Shown piece by piece: positions 32,362 to 39,930 of a DNA stretch of 64,000 nt (its first letter is position 1; every line of letters starts with the position of its first letter). Origin of the DNA: Acidaminobacter hydrogenoformans DSM 2784 (lineage in GTDB: Bacteria; Bacillota; Clostridia; Peptostreptococcales; Acidaminobacteraceae); contig NZ_FMWL01000012.1 of assembly GCF_900103005.1 (NCBI RefSeq), positions 32,246-96,245 on the forward strand, written 5' to 3'. A model generated the notes under the pieces. That model did not search any database. It had not been told where the DNA came from and saw only the letters and a list, made by a program, of their open reading frames with translations. Both the position numbers and the translations under genes were made by a program.

Positions 32362-33399
32362 ATGGATGAATTGATTCTCAACATTAATCCACAAAAACAA
32401 AAGATGTTTAAAATTACCTGTACACTATTTTCATACATATTATCAATGCTAATAGCATGGTTTGTGTTTTACCATGGCGGAACGAAGACAATTTTTTCTA
32501 ATTTGATGTTTATTCCTATTTCCATTCTTTCTTCTGTACTTGGTAAGAAGTATGGTGTAATTCATGCAATTTTTAGTGGACTGCTTCTCGGGCCTCATAT
32601 GCCACTAAGTTCAGAGGATCTAATTATGCAACAGCCATTGAATTGGCATTTGAGAATTTTCATTTATGTCTTTGTAGCGACTATGGTAGGGTATTTTTCG
32701 GACAAATACAAACAAAATATGAAAGTGATTATTGATAAAGAGTCAGAAATTGTTGAATCAAGATTGGCAACCATTTATTCCTTAGTAAAACTCGCTGAAA
32801 TGCGGGATGATGATACGGGTGCCCACATAGTTCGTGTATCAAAGTTTTGTAAGTTGATTGCTCTGCAATTAAGATCTTCGAAGAAATATCGTGAGTTACT
32901 AACAGATACATATATTGATGATCTGGCGAAAGCCGCACCACTTCATGACATCGGTAAAGTTGGCATACCTGATAGCATTCTTTCTAAGCCTGGTAAATTG
33001 ACGGATGAAGAGTATGAAATAATGAAAAAGCATACTACGATTGGCGCAAGTACGTTAGGTGAGGTTCGTAAGCGTTTTCCTGACAATAACTTTATCACAG
33101 TAGGGTCAAGGATCGCACTCTATCATCATGAAAAATGGGATGGCACAGGTTATCCGCATGGTTTAGTTGAAGATGAAATACCACTCTCTGCTAGAATTAT
33201 GGCTGTTGCTGATGTCTATGATGCACTTCGCTCAAGACGAGTTTATAAGGCCCCATTTTCACATCAAGAGAGTATAGAAATTATTGCGAAAGATTCCGGC
33301 AAACATTTTGATCCAGAAATTGTGGAGGTTTTTCTAGAGTGTGCTGCAGAGATTGAATTTATATATAAATATACCACCTACTCGGATTTTGATTATTAA
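32362..33399 (+). CDS. Membrane HD-GYP domain protein, probable c-di-GMP phosphodiesterase
   Basis: A 345-residue protein. Residues 15-112 contain about four membrane segments (TLFSYILSMLIAWFVFYH; LMFIPISILSSVL; IFIYVFVATMVGYF). From 140 on it is an HD-GYP domain with HIVRVS, the HD pair at 195-196 (PLHDIGKVGIPD), HTTIGAS and HHEKWDGTGYPHGL (255-268), followed by ARIMAVADVYDALRSRR. Metal and GYP residues are all present, so it is probably active on cyclic di-GMP. It is plus-strand and AT-rich, with its own ribosome site and terminator, lying inside the prophage. Confidence 0.9.
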   Translation: MDELILNINPQKQKMFKITCTLFSYILSMLIAWFVFYHGGTKTIFSNLMFIPISILSSVLGKKYGVIHAIFSGLLLGPHMPLSSEDLIMQQPLNWHLRIFIYVFVATMVGYFSDKYKQNMKVIIDKESEIVESRLATIYSLVKLAEMRDDDTGAHIVRVSKFCKLIALQLRSSKKYRELLTDTYIDDLAKAAPLHDIGKVGIPDSILSKPGKLTDEEYEIMKKHTTIGASTLGEVRKRFPDNNFITVGSRIALYHHEKWDGTGYPHGLVEDEIPLSARIMAVADVYDALRSRRVYKAPFSHQESIEIIAKDSGKHFDPEIVEVFLECAAEIEFIYKYTTYSDFDY

Positions 33400-33437
33400 T
33401 GATAAAGTTGTGTTCAGATTACATGATCAGACATATG

Positions 33438-33475
33438 AAAAGACATCAGTCCCGAGTTTTTGACTGATGTCTTTT
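33438..33475. terminator. Bidirectional intrinsic terminator
   Basis: AAAAGACATCAGTC at 33438-33451 pairs perfectly with GACTGATGTCTTTT at 33462-33475, with T-runs on both sides. It ends the HD-GYP gene and any minus-strand transcript coming from 33.7 kb. Confidence 0.85.
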
Positions 33476-33630
33476 ACATTTCTTTAAGCTTTTATATTAT
33501 CACATATCTTTCGTTATTGCCGCTATCCTTAACGCGTTTTTAAAGAGTCTTCCATTTGTTGACTTTTGACAAGCGAGGTGAGTTGTAGCGTTGGTGGTAT
33601 ATTAAGCTAAGTAGATCAACTCATATGGTG

Positions 33631-33724
33631 CATAGAAAAAGCCACCGTGGATTTTCTCCCTGGTGGCCCTGTAAATATACTTTCTACAATAACATTATAG
33701 CATTTTAGACATTAACATCAACTC
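33631..33724 (-). promoter_or_regulatory. Promoter and hairpin module 3
   Basis: On the minus strand TTGATG and TATAAT lie 16 apart (near 33724 to 33697), followed by GCCACC...GGTGGC (33662-33667 with 33641-33646) and TTTTTCTATGC. No gene follows on this strand before the 33438 terminator. The flanking bases catagaaaaagcc match module 1. The expected product is a short non-coding RNA of about 60 bases or a read-through leader. Confidence 0.5.
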
Positions 33725-33769
33725 TCATTTACTCTCATCTTTTTCACCATCTTGAACCACTTTCAATCA

Positions 33770-34312
33770 CTATCTCATTTGCCACAAGATAAGATCAATC
33801 TTCTTGACGTTTGTTATTTCGATATTTGGATATTTCTCACCAAATAAAATCAACATACCTTTTGCGGTTTCTGACTTAAGGAAATCCTCATACCATGTTT
33901 CAATTTTTGAGTATATTTCTATTGTCTGCTTAACTCTGTCTTTCGAGTACTGGGCAGGCTTCTTAATTTTCAAATTCTGTAATACAAACTCATCCCAAAC
34001 AGGTTTATCAGGATTCAGGGTCGCCAGCATTTTGCTACTAAATGATGCTTCAACACGATCAAACTGATTATAGAAATGGAGGAGAATATCTTCAAAGGTG
34101 ATCACTTGATTTTTATGTGACTGCATAAACTCATAATAATCCCGATAGAATTCAGGCTTTCGTTGTCTCATGCGATAGAAGTGGTTATATGCTCGTTGAA
34201 AATCTGCATCCTTTGATACATCGACTTGATAGAACCAATCCATCAGTCTGAGATATTTAATCAATCCATCTTCAAGACTAATAAGAGCTTTCTCAACCTT
34301 ATCTTTTTCCAT
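33770..34312 (-). CDS. Protein of unknown function
   Basis: A 180-residue helical protein. GGGAGGTG lies 6 bases before the ATG at 34312, three codons inside the open frame. It shows aromatic helices (LIKYLRLMDWFYQVDVSKDADF; RAYNHFYRMRQRKPEFYRDYYEFM; YSKIETWYEDFLKS). No family assigned. It lies between hairpin modules 2 and 3, in a gap of the early operon, so it is probably accessory cargo. Confidence 0.65.
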   Translation of the reverse strand: MEKDKVEKALISLEDGLIKYLRLMDWFYQVDVSKDADFQRAYNHFYRMRQRKPEFYRDYYEFMQSHKNQVITFEDILLHFYNQFDRVEASFSSKMLATLNPDKPVWDEFVLQNLKIKKPAQYSKDRVKQTIEIYSKIETWYEDFLKSETAKGMLILFGEKYPNIEITNVKKIDLILWQMR

Positions 34313-34394
34313 TAGATCCACCTCCCAGTGCTATTACTATTTATTCCCAAAAAAGATGGATGATAACAGAAAGAGTTTCTCGAAAATAAAATAT

Positions 34395-34490
34395 AAGCCC
34401 TCGCAGTTGATAATCCTGCAAAGGCTTAAATTGATTTAGTCTATTATGCTACCAATATAGCACATCTTGACCGGACAAAACGGACAACTT
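34395..34490 (-). promoter_or_regulatory. Promoter-like and leader-hairpin module 2
   Basis: The stem AAGCCTTTGCAG/CTGCGAGGGCTT (arms 34395-34406 and 34416-34427) is nearly the same as module 1. The 20-base block ccggacaaaacggacaactt (34471-34490) touches the preceding stop codon. TATATT aligns with TATAGT and TATAAT of the other modules, but the -35 is poor. It lies before the 180-residue gene. Confidence 0.5.
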
Positions 34491-34886
34491 TTACTTTTTA
34501 CAAAGGAATCGATCATGCGCCTTTCGAACAGACTCACCAGACAGTGAATAACTGATACTTGCTGCTACTTGTTCCCATGGAAGGCCGTTAATATATCTGA
34601 GCGAAAGGATCATTCTCATCTGGCTGTCATCAATGCTGTTGATATATCGATTCAGCCTGTTAAGCTCAAAGAAGCATTTCTTTAAGTCAAGGTCGAGAAG
34701 GCATTTTAGATCCGCTATTTCTGCAACATATTCAGCAATTTTGTCGTTTAGCCCCTGTGCTTTTGGTAAGCCAGTGATCCTGACAGTACACCCTGTTGCT
34801 AAGGCTTCAAGTTCAGCGATGCGTCTTTGTATTTCTTCAATTTCACGATTGAGGTAGTACAGCTGTGAGAGTTCTTTCTTAGTCAA
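34491..34886 (-). CDS. Sigma-like/ArpU-type phage transcription regulator
   Basis: A 131-residue protein with TTG start at 34886; GGAGGTGG is 6 bases upstream, and the start overlaps the helicase stop as TTGA. The first 90 residues are coiled coil (LNREIEEIQRRIAELEALATG). The end is a sigma-region-4-like HTH (MRMILSLRYINGLPWEQVAASI). Proteins of this kind close the early operon and switch on late genes in Gram-positive phages. Here that would be packaging and virion genes to its left. Confidence 0.8.
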   Translation of the reverse strand: MTKKELSQLYYLNREIEEIQRRIAELEALATGCTVRITGLPKAQGLNDKIAEYVAEIADLKCLLDLDLKKCFFELNRLNRYINSIDDSQMRMILSLRYINGLPWEQVAASISYSLSGESVRKAHDRFLCKK

Positions 34887-36244
34887 TTCGTACCACCTCC
34901 AATACAAGCTTTTACAGCATCGATCAACGCAGACTGGGTCTTATCCTTATGCTTTAATGCTTTCATAACCTGTTCGTCGATCGTGCTCTTAGTGATAATG
35001 TGATGAATCACCACAGTTTCTTTCTGGCCCTGCCGCCAGAGCCGCGCATTGGTTTGCTGATAAAGCTCAAGACTCCAGGTTAGCGAAAACCAGATGAGGG
35101 TAGATCCACCAGCTTGAAGGTTGAGGCCATGTCCAGCAGATGCTGGATGAATCACGGCCAGTGGTATCTCACCTAAGTTCCATCTACGGATGCTATCGCC
35201 TGAGTCAAGACGTTCAGCAGGGAACCTAACAAGTATCCTCTCAAGGTCATGCTTAAACCAGTAAGCGATCAGCACCGGTTTGCCATTAGCCGCTTCGATC
35301 AGATCTTCAAGGGCGTCAAGCTTTCGGTCATGCAGGTGTATGGCATCGTGGTTTTCGTCGTATACTGCACCATTTGCCATCTGTAGAAGCTTCCCTGATA
35401 GGGCAGCGGCATTCACTGCATCGATCTCCTTACCATGAAGGGATAGGACCATCTCATCCTTCATAGCTTTGTAATGTAGTGCCTCCTCGTCTGACAACCT
35501 TATGGAGATTTCATTCATCACGAGCTCCGGTAGTTTCAAATGATCAGTACCTTTCATGGAGATGGTGATGTCTGAGATCTGTCTATAGATGGCCTCTTCT
35601 GCACCAGGTTTTGGTTTATAGGAAAACACCATCTGGGAATTTCGTTTATCAGGTTCAAAATAAGTAGTCCGGTAACTACCGATAAATCTTCCAAGGCGTT
35701 TCCCCATATCAAGGAGTTTAAACTCAGCCCATAAATCCATGAGGCTATTTGCGCAGGGGGTACCCGTGAGTCCGATGATGCGCTTGACTTTTGGTCGCAC
35801 CTTCATTAGGGATCTAAAGCGCTTAGATTGATGATTTTTGAAGGACGAAAGCTCATCTATAACAATGGTGTCGAAGTTAAAGGGTAGCTTACTTTCTTCA
35901 AATAACCACTGAACGTTCTCGCGGTTGATGATGTATATGTCGGCGGGCTTCGTTAGTGCTGCACGGCGCTCTACTTCAGTGCCGACTGCAACAGAGTAGA
36001 TGAGATTTTTGAGATGATCCCACTTATCAAATTCGTTTGGCCAGCTCATTGAAGCGACTCTAAGAGGTGCAATCACCAGTATGCGATGTACTTCGAAGCT
36101 GTCAAAGAGAAGGTCATATAGTGCGGTAAGGGTAATGACTGTCTTACCTCAACCCAAGCCCATATTCAAGAATACGGCTGAAATTGAATTGGATTTGATA
36201 AAGTTTATTGTGTACTGCTGATATTCGTGTGGTATGAACTTCAT
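34883..36244 (-). pseudogene. SNF2-type helicase with in-frame stop in Walker A
   Basis: A phage DEAD/SNF2 helicase. From ATG at 36244 (ATGA overlap with VRR-NUC) the frame reads FIPHEYQQYTINFIKSNSIS and NMGLG, hits TGA at 36151-36149, then resumes with GKTVITLTALYDLLFD and runs to 34883. The usual motif is GLGKT, so six bases (TGAGGT) seem inserted in the P-loop. Downstream motifs are intact: VIDELSSFKN, GLTGTPCANS, HPASAGHGLNLQAGG, and QTNARLWRQGQ. An internal start would give a protein without the P-loop. Either the gene is dead, or TGA is read through. Confidence 0.85.
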
Positions 36245-36528
36245 TTGGCATCACCTTCTATCTCATCGAGTATTTTCGTGATCTGCTGCTCATCATCAAG
36301 AACATGAACCTTAAAGCCAAGCCCGCGAAGTAATTTGTGCCTTGCCAGTTGAAGCGGCCTGGGCTTTTCACCAGGAGCTTTAACCTCCACGAAAGCCATA
36401 TGACCACCTGGTAGAAGTAGGATGCGGTCAGGCATACCAGCAGCACCGGGGCTTACGAACTTCGGGCAGATACCACCTACCATCTTAACTGCTCTTACGA
36501 GTTTACACTCCAGTGTTTTCTCCCGCAT
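36241..36528 (-). CDS. VRR-NUC endonuclease
   Basis: A 95-residue PD-(D/E)XK nuclease of the VRR-NUC type: KLVRAVKMVGGICPKFVSPGAAGMPDRILLLPGGHMAFVEVKAPGEKP shows the conserved Glu, PDR and EVK residues in order. Stand-alone VRR-NUC proteins accompany phage SNF2 helicases and probably cut branched DNA in replication or packaging. The stop overlaps the helicase ATG. Confidence 0.92.
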   Translation of the reverse strand: MREKTLECKLVRAVKMVGGICPKFVSPGAAGMPDRILLLPGGHMAFVEVKAPGEKPRPLQLARHKLLRGLGFKVHVLDDEQQITKILDEIEGDAK

Positions 36529-37070
36529 TTAGCGATCCACCTCTTCCTCTCTCTGGATCAAGTGCCACAAGTGAACACCAATTTCCTTATATTACTTACG
36601 CGTGATACAGGATAGCTATATCCCTTAATGTGTATTTTCCGTATTGAATATAATGAAGATTCTTGTTCACTTGTAGCTGGACTGTCCTCCAAGCCGCACA
36701 GTATAAGGGGTTTACTCTGTGGAACAGCCCATCCTGTAGTAATTTCTCGAATGGAGATTACCAGTCGTGCATTCCATCTGCTTTGATTCTTATAAAAACT
36801 GGATAAATTTGAGAAATATATTTCATCATTTTCAATCCATGTTCTTAAAGTTCCCAATTCCCAAAAACCCCTTATACGCGCGATATGTGTGTGGCGTGTT
36901 ATATTAGCTACTATTTACTACTATTCCATTTAATATAAATATTAGGATTATAGGTACAACTTGCTATGGATGGCCAAACAGCAGTATTTATGGGTTGTAC
37001 CTGTAAATGTTCCTTAATTCTTCAGATAACTTTTCAGAACAAAATGCTAAGAACAGGTTGTTCCTAAACG
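36529..37070. other. 542-base non-coding stretch, possible replication or control region
   Basis: No convincing gene is seen; a 99-codon minus frame from TTG at 36857 lacks family features. The region is AT-rich. AGGTACAAC at 36952-36960 and GTTGTACCT at 36994-37002 are perfect inverted arms 33 apart, and AGAACAGGTTGTTCC lies near 37050. It sits between the primase-like gene and VRR-NUC, so an origin or operator is possible. It is the largest gap in the replication genes. Confidence 0.4.
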
Positions 37071-39434
37071 TCACCACGCGCGGTCTCTTGGCATGAAGAT
37101 ATACTGTGGTCCGTAGAGTGGCTTTCTATCTTTTTTGGCCATGCGCTCCCAACCAAGCTTGATGAGAATCGCGGTGAGCTCATTCGAATCCTGACGTTTT
37201 AGATTTGATCGGTCTTTTCCAAAACACTCACACCAGATTTCCATATTGCACACACTCAGCCGTCTTTTTTTACCACGACGACCGATGCCGCCAAGCTCTG
37301 TGCCATTAAGAAAGTTACGGCGATCGAAGAGGTCGAGGTCCTCCCAATCATCAGGAAGTAGTGTGTCGAGATATTCCCTGACGAGGCCTTCACGCTCATC
37401 TGATTCCAGAGCTTCTCGCTGCTCAGCCTTGGCCTGCTGCTCCATAGAGGACTCGAGGAAGAGTGGCTCTCCAGCTCTTTCGTAGACTTTAGCCTCTGCC
37501 CAGATCTGCAGGACCTCATCACTTGATAACTTCCAGGAGTATTTACTGCCACTACCTGGCGTTTTTACCGGCCAGAACCGTCGATTACCTGTTGTGTCTC
37601 TGAGGTAACCGGACTCTGCGTTAGTTGTCCCGAAGAAGATGCACTGCCTTAGATGAGGCGTTGCTCGCTTTCCAAATGCTGCACGGTAGATATCGTTTTG
37701 TCTTGAAAGAAAAGACCTGAGCGTTTCAACTTCAGCTTTTCTCAGTCCTGCCAGTTCTCCGATCTCTATGATCCAGTACCCTTGTAATTTTTCTGCAGCA
37801 GTTTTATCCTTCGTGTCGCTGAGGTTGAGACTGTCTGAGAACCATTCGCCGGCAAGCCTTGAAATGAGTGTACTTTTGCCTACGCCCTGAGGACCATTCA
37901 GCACCAGCATGGAGTCAAACTTACAACCGGGCCTTTTTACACGACTGATGGCTGCGCAGAGGGTTTTTCTGGTGACGGCCCTGACGTATTCATTATCATC
38001 TGCACCAAGGTAATTGATTAAAAGTGTATCCACTCTTGGAATGCCATCCCATGCGGGTAAGGAGTCTAAAAATTCGCGGATAGGGTGATAGGAACGGTCA
38101 TCTGCAACCTTCGCCACAGCGTTCTGATAGTTTCGCTGAGAAAAGGTCCCATAATTTGAGTCTACATAGCTGATGAGCTGGGCATCATCTGCATCACGCC
38201 AGTATTTTGAGGGGTGATTCCAGGGGAGTTGACCCTTTATCTCCATACCGTCAAGTTGTTCATTAAACACGATAGATTTCAGGTTAGGATCGTGCTGTAG
38301 GATCAGTGTGATGTTGTGAAGGTTGTTTTTAAGAACGGTAGAGCGTGGCTCATATTCAAGTCCCTTTTGCCAGTCATCATCACTAAAATCACTGACTGCT
38401 TGTAGTTTACGTTCATGTGCTAAAAGCAGTTTTACATTTTCATCCGATGCTGCAAATTTCGTCATTTCGATATAAGACGGGAGTTTGGTAATGGGTGTGT
38501 CCTCTGGCAGCTTATCATCAAGGCTTTGAAAGCGGTGTAGCCTCACAAGGTCAAAGGCGCTCAGTAGCTTACCGCAGACGGGATCTGAGGCGTGGTGGCT
38601 GTAGACGAACTTACTATCATAGGTGATGACACCTGCGCTACTGTCAGCAGGGATGTAACTATATCTACCATTCATTGTTGTAGGTTCATAAATATCAGAT
38701 AAAAAGGTTTCAATGGCGTCCTCGACACTATAGGTTCGGTTAAAGGCACCAATGATTCCAGGCTTTGAAAGTGGATCACCAGCCTTCACAGCCGCGCTAT
38801 GGATGACCTCAGACTGACGACTCGACCTTGGCCAGGTGGACTCGTCTTGCCAGTCGTCATACTTTGACAGATAAAAGTCTGGATCGAGAAGTTTTCCGTC
38901 ATGTTGATTAAAGAAGAATTCGCCATTCTTTGAGGTGGATGGCCAGTACATCAGCCTTTGCGGTTCGTAGGTCGTATCGTCGAAGAGGTCGATGCCGATA
39001 TCCTTTGCCACCATTCGCGAAACGGCTGGATATTCAGCTTCACTGATGTCGCGTTGTAAGGGAATGGCTAACCGGATCCTGGAATGTTCTGGAGTATGCT
39101 TGTGTGTAGAATAGGCGCAGCAGGTGAAGTCGTGAAGCGTCGTGATTTCCTCCCAGATGCTCGAAGGCGCATAGTCCATGTCAAGCACGATCATAGAACG
39201 CGAGAGGACAAAGCCTTTTTTTCGCCGGCCTTCCCTAAGGTGGCCTGCGACATAACCTCCTACATCCTTTATGTCATCCCGCTGACCTTTATTAGATTTC
39301 TGATACTCCTCAATGGTTTCAGTGGTTCGAATGGTGGTGCTTACTTTGTTACAGAAGTCTGGCCAGGAGATCTCACTGTTCTTCCATTTCTTGTACATGC
39401 GATTGTTGCCATAGGCGATCTTTAGCGCTCTCAT
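37071..39434 (-). CDS. Primase-like N-terminus fused to VirE-family ATPase
   Basis: A 787-residue replication protein. The first 250 residues resemble archaeal-eukaryotic primase-like domains (SMIVLDMDYAPSSIWEEI; YSTHKHTPEHSRIRLAIPL; YEPQRLMYWPS). From about 450 it is a VirE ATPase: PAWDGIPRVDTLLINYLG, Walker A LVLNGPQGVGKSTL, KLQGYWIIEIGELAGL, RKAEVETLRSFLSRQND and GTTNAESGYLRDTTGNRRFWPV. It probably loads as replicative helicase/primase. The start overlaps the previous stop as ATGA. Confidence 0.9.
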   Translation of the reverse strand: MRALKIAYGNNRMYKKWKNSEISWPDFCNKVSTTIRTTETIEEYQKSNKGQRDDIKDVGGYVAGHLREGRRKKGFVLSRSMIVLDMDYAPSSIWEEITTLHDFTCCAYSTHKHTPEHSRIRLAIPLQRDISEAEYPAVSRMVAKDIGIDLFDDTTYEPQRLMYWPSTSKNGEFFFNQHDGKLLDPDFYLSKYDDWQDESTWPRSSRQSEVIHSAAVKAGDPLSKPGIIGAFNRTYSVEDAIETFLSDIYEPTTMNGRYSYIPADSSAGVITYDSKFVYSHHASDPVCGKLLSAFDLVRLHRFQSLDDKLPEDTPITKLPSYIEMTKFAASDENVKLLLAHERKLQAVSDFSDDDWQKGLEYEPRSTVLKNNLHNITLILQHDPNLKSIVFNEQLDGMEIKGQLPWNHPSKYWRDADDAQLISYVDSNYGTFSQRNYQNAVAKVADDRSYHPIREFLDSLPAWDGIPRVDTLLINYLGADDNEYVRAVTRKTLCAAISRVKRPGCKFDSMLVLNGPQGVGKSTLISRLAGEWFSDSLNLSDTKDKTAAEKLQGYWIIEIGELAGLRKAEVETLRSFLSRQNDIYRAAFGKRATPHLRQCIFFGTTNAESGYLRDTTGNRRFWPVKTPGSGSKYSWKLSSDEVLQIWAEAKVYERAGEPLFLESSMEQQAKAEQREALESDEREGLVREYLDTLLPDDWEDLDLFDRRNFLNGTELGGIGRRGKKRRLSVCNMEIWCECFGKDRSNLKRQDSNELTAILIKLGWERMAKKDRKPLYGPQYIFMPRDRAW

Positions 39435-39850
39435 CTAAAGACCTCCTCACATCGGCTGGTAAAATATCGAATGGGTAGACCTCTTCGTTTTGCTTTTGCG
39501 ATCTCTCGCGACATACCATCCGTGATGCGTTCACCGAACACCCACAGCTCCTCGCATTTTGTTAGTAATGTAAGGGCGAATCTGAGTCCAAGTTCGCGCT
39601 GCTCTTTGTCCTCATCATCCATAAACTGTGGGTAGAGTAAGTGCGGGGTAAGGGGGATATAGCCTTTACTGACGGCAAATCTTGAGTACCCCTGAGCCCT
39701 CTCAATATTTCGATGTATATCTCCTGCAAATGGTGAGGCGATGTAGACGAGGGACCTGTAGGCATGCATAGCTTTTTCTTCTTTTTCTACTGCGGATAGC
39801 GCTTCATAAGCAGTGGGATCATAGTAATGTTCGTGGTTAAATTTATCCAT
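39431..39850 (-). CDS. DUF4406-type, nucleoside deoxyribosyltransferase-like protein
   Basis: A 139-residue protein. GGAGG lies 6 bases before the ATG at 39850, while the frame opens 35 codons earlier. The motif VYIASPFAGDIHRNIERAQGYSRFAVSKGYIPLTPHLLYPQF and LWVFGERITDGMSREIAKAKRRGLPIRYF match the DUF4406/Rossmann-like family related to nucleoside 2-deoxyribosyltransferases. The role in phages is unclear; nucleotide salvage or signalling is possible. A 36-bp promoter-like motif is 38 bases upstream. Confidence 0.8.
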   Translation of the reverse strand: MDKFNHEHYYDPTAYEALSAVEKEEKAMHAYRSLVYIASPFAGDIHRNIERAQGYSRFAVSKGYIPLTPHLLYPQFMDDEDKEQRELGLRFALTLLTKCEELWVFGERITDGMSREIAKAKRRGLPIRYFTSRCEEVFR

Positions 39851-39887
39851 CTTAATCCTCCAATCTTGAAGGGCATCGTCGCCCTCT

Positions 39888-39923
39888 ACTATACACAGGA
39901 CATTTTGTGGCATTTTGAGTACC
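39888..39923 (-). promoter_or_regulatory. 36-bp promoter-like motif, copy A
   Basis: Minus strand: GGTACTCAAAA, 10 bases, TGTCCTGTGTATAGT. The second copy at 44155-44190 has both blocks identical and the same spacing. TATAGT with TGTG before it is a good extended -10, while no -35 is visible, so an activator may bind GGTACTC. It precedes the DUF4406-type gene. Confidence 0.7.
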
Positions 39924-39930
39924 AAAAACG

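Noticed and set aside
36558..36857. A 99-codon minus-strand frame from TTG in the gap after VRR-NUC
   Set aside because: AAGGGG precedes it at a loose distance, but no domain, repeat or conserved motif is visible. The surrounding 542 bases look non-coding, so it was described as a gap.
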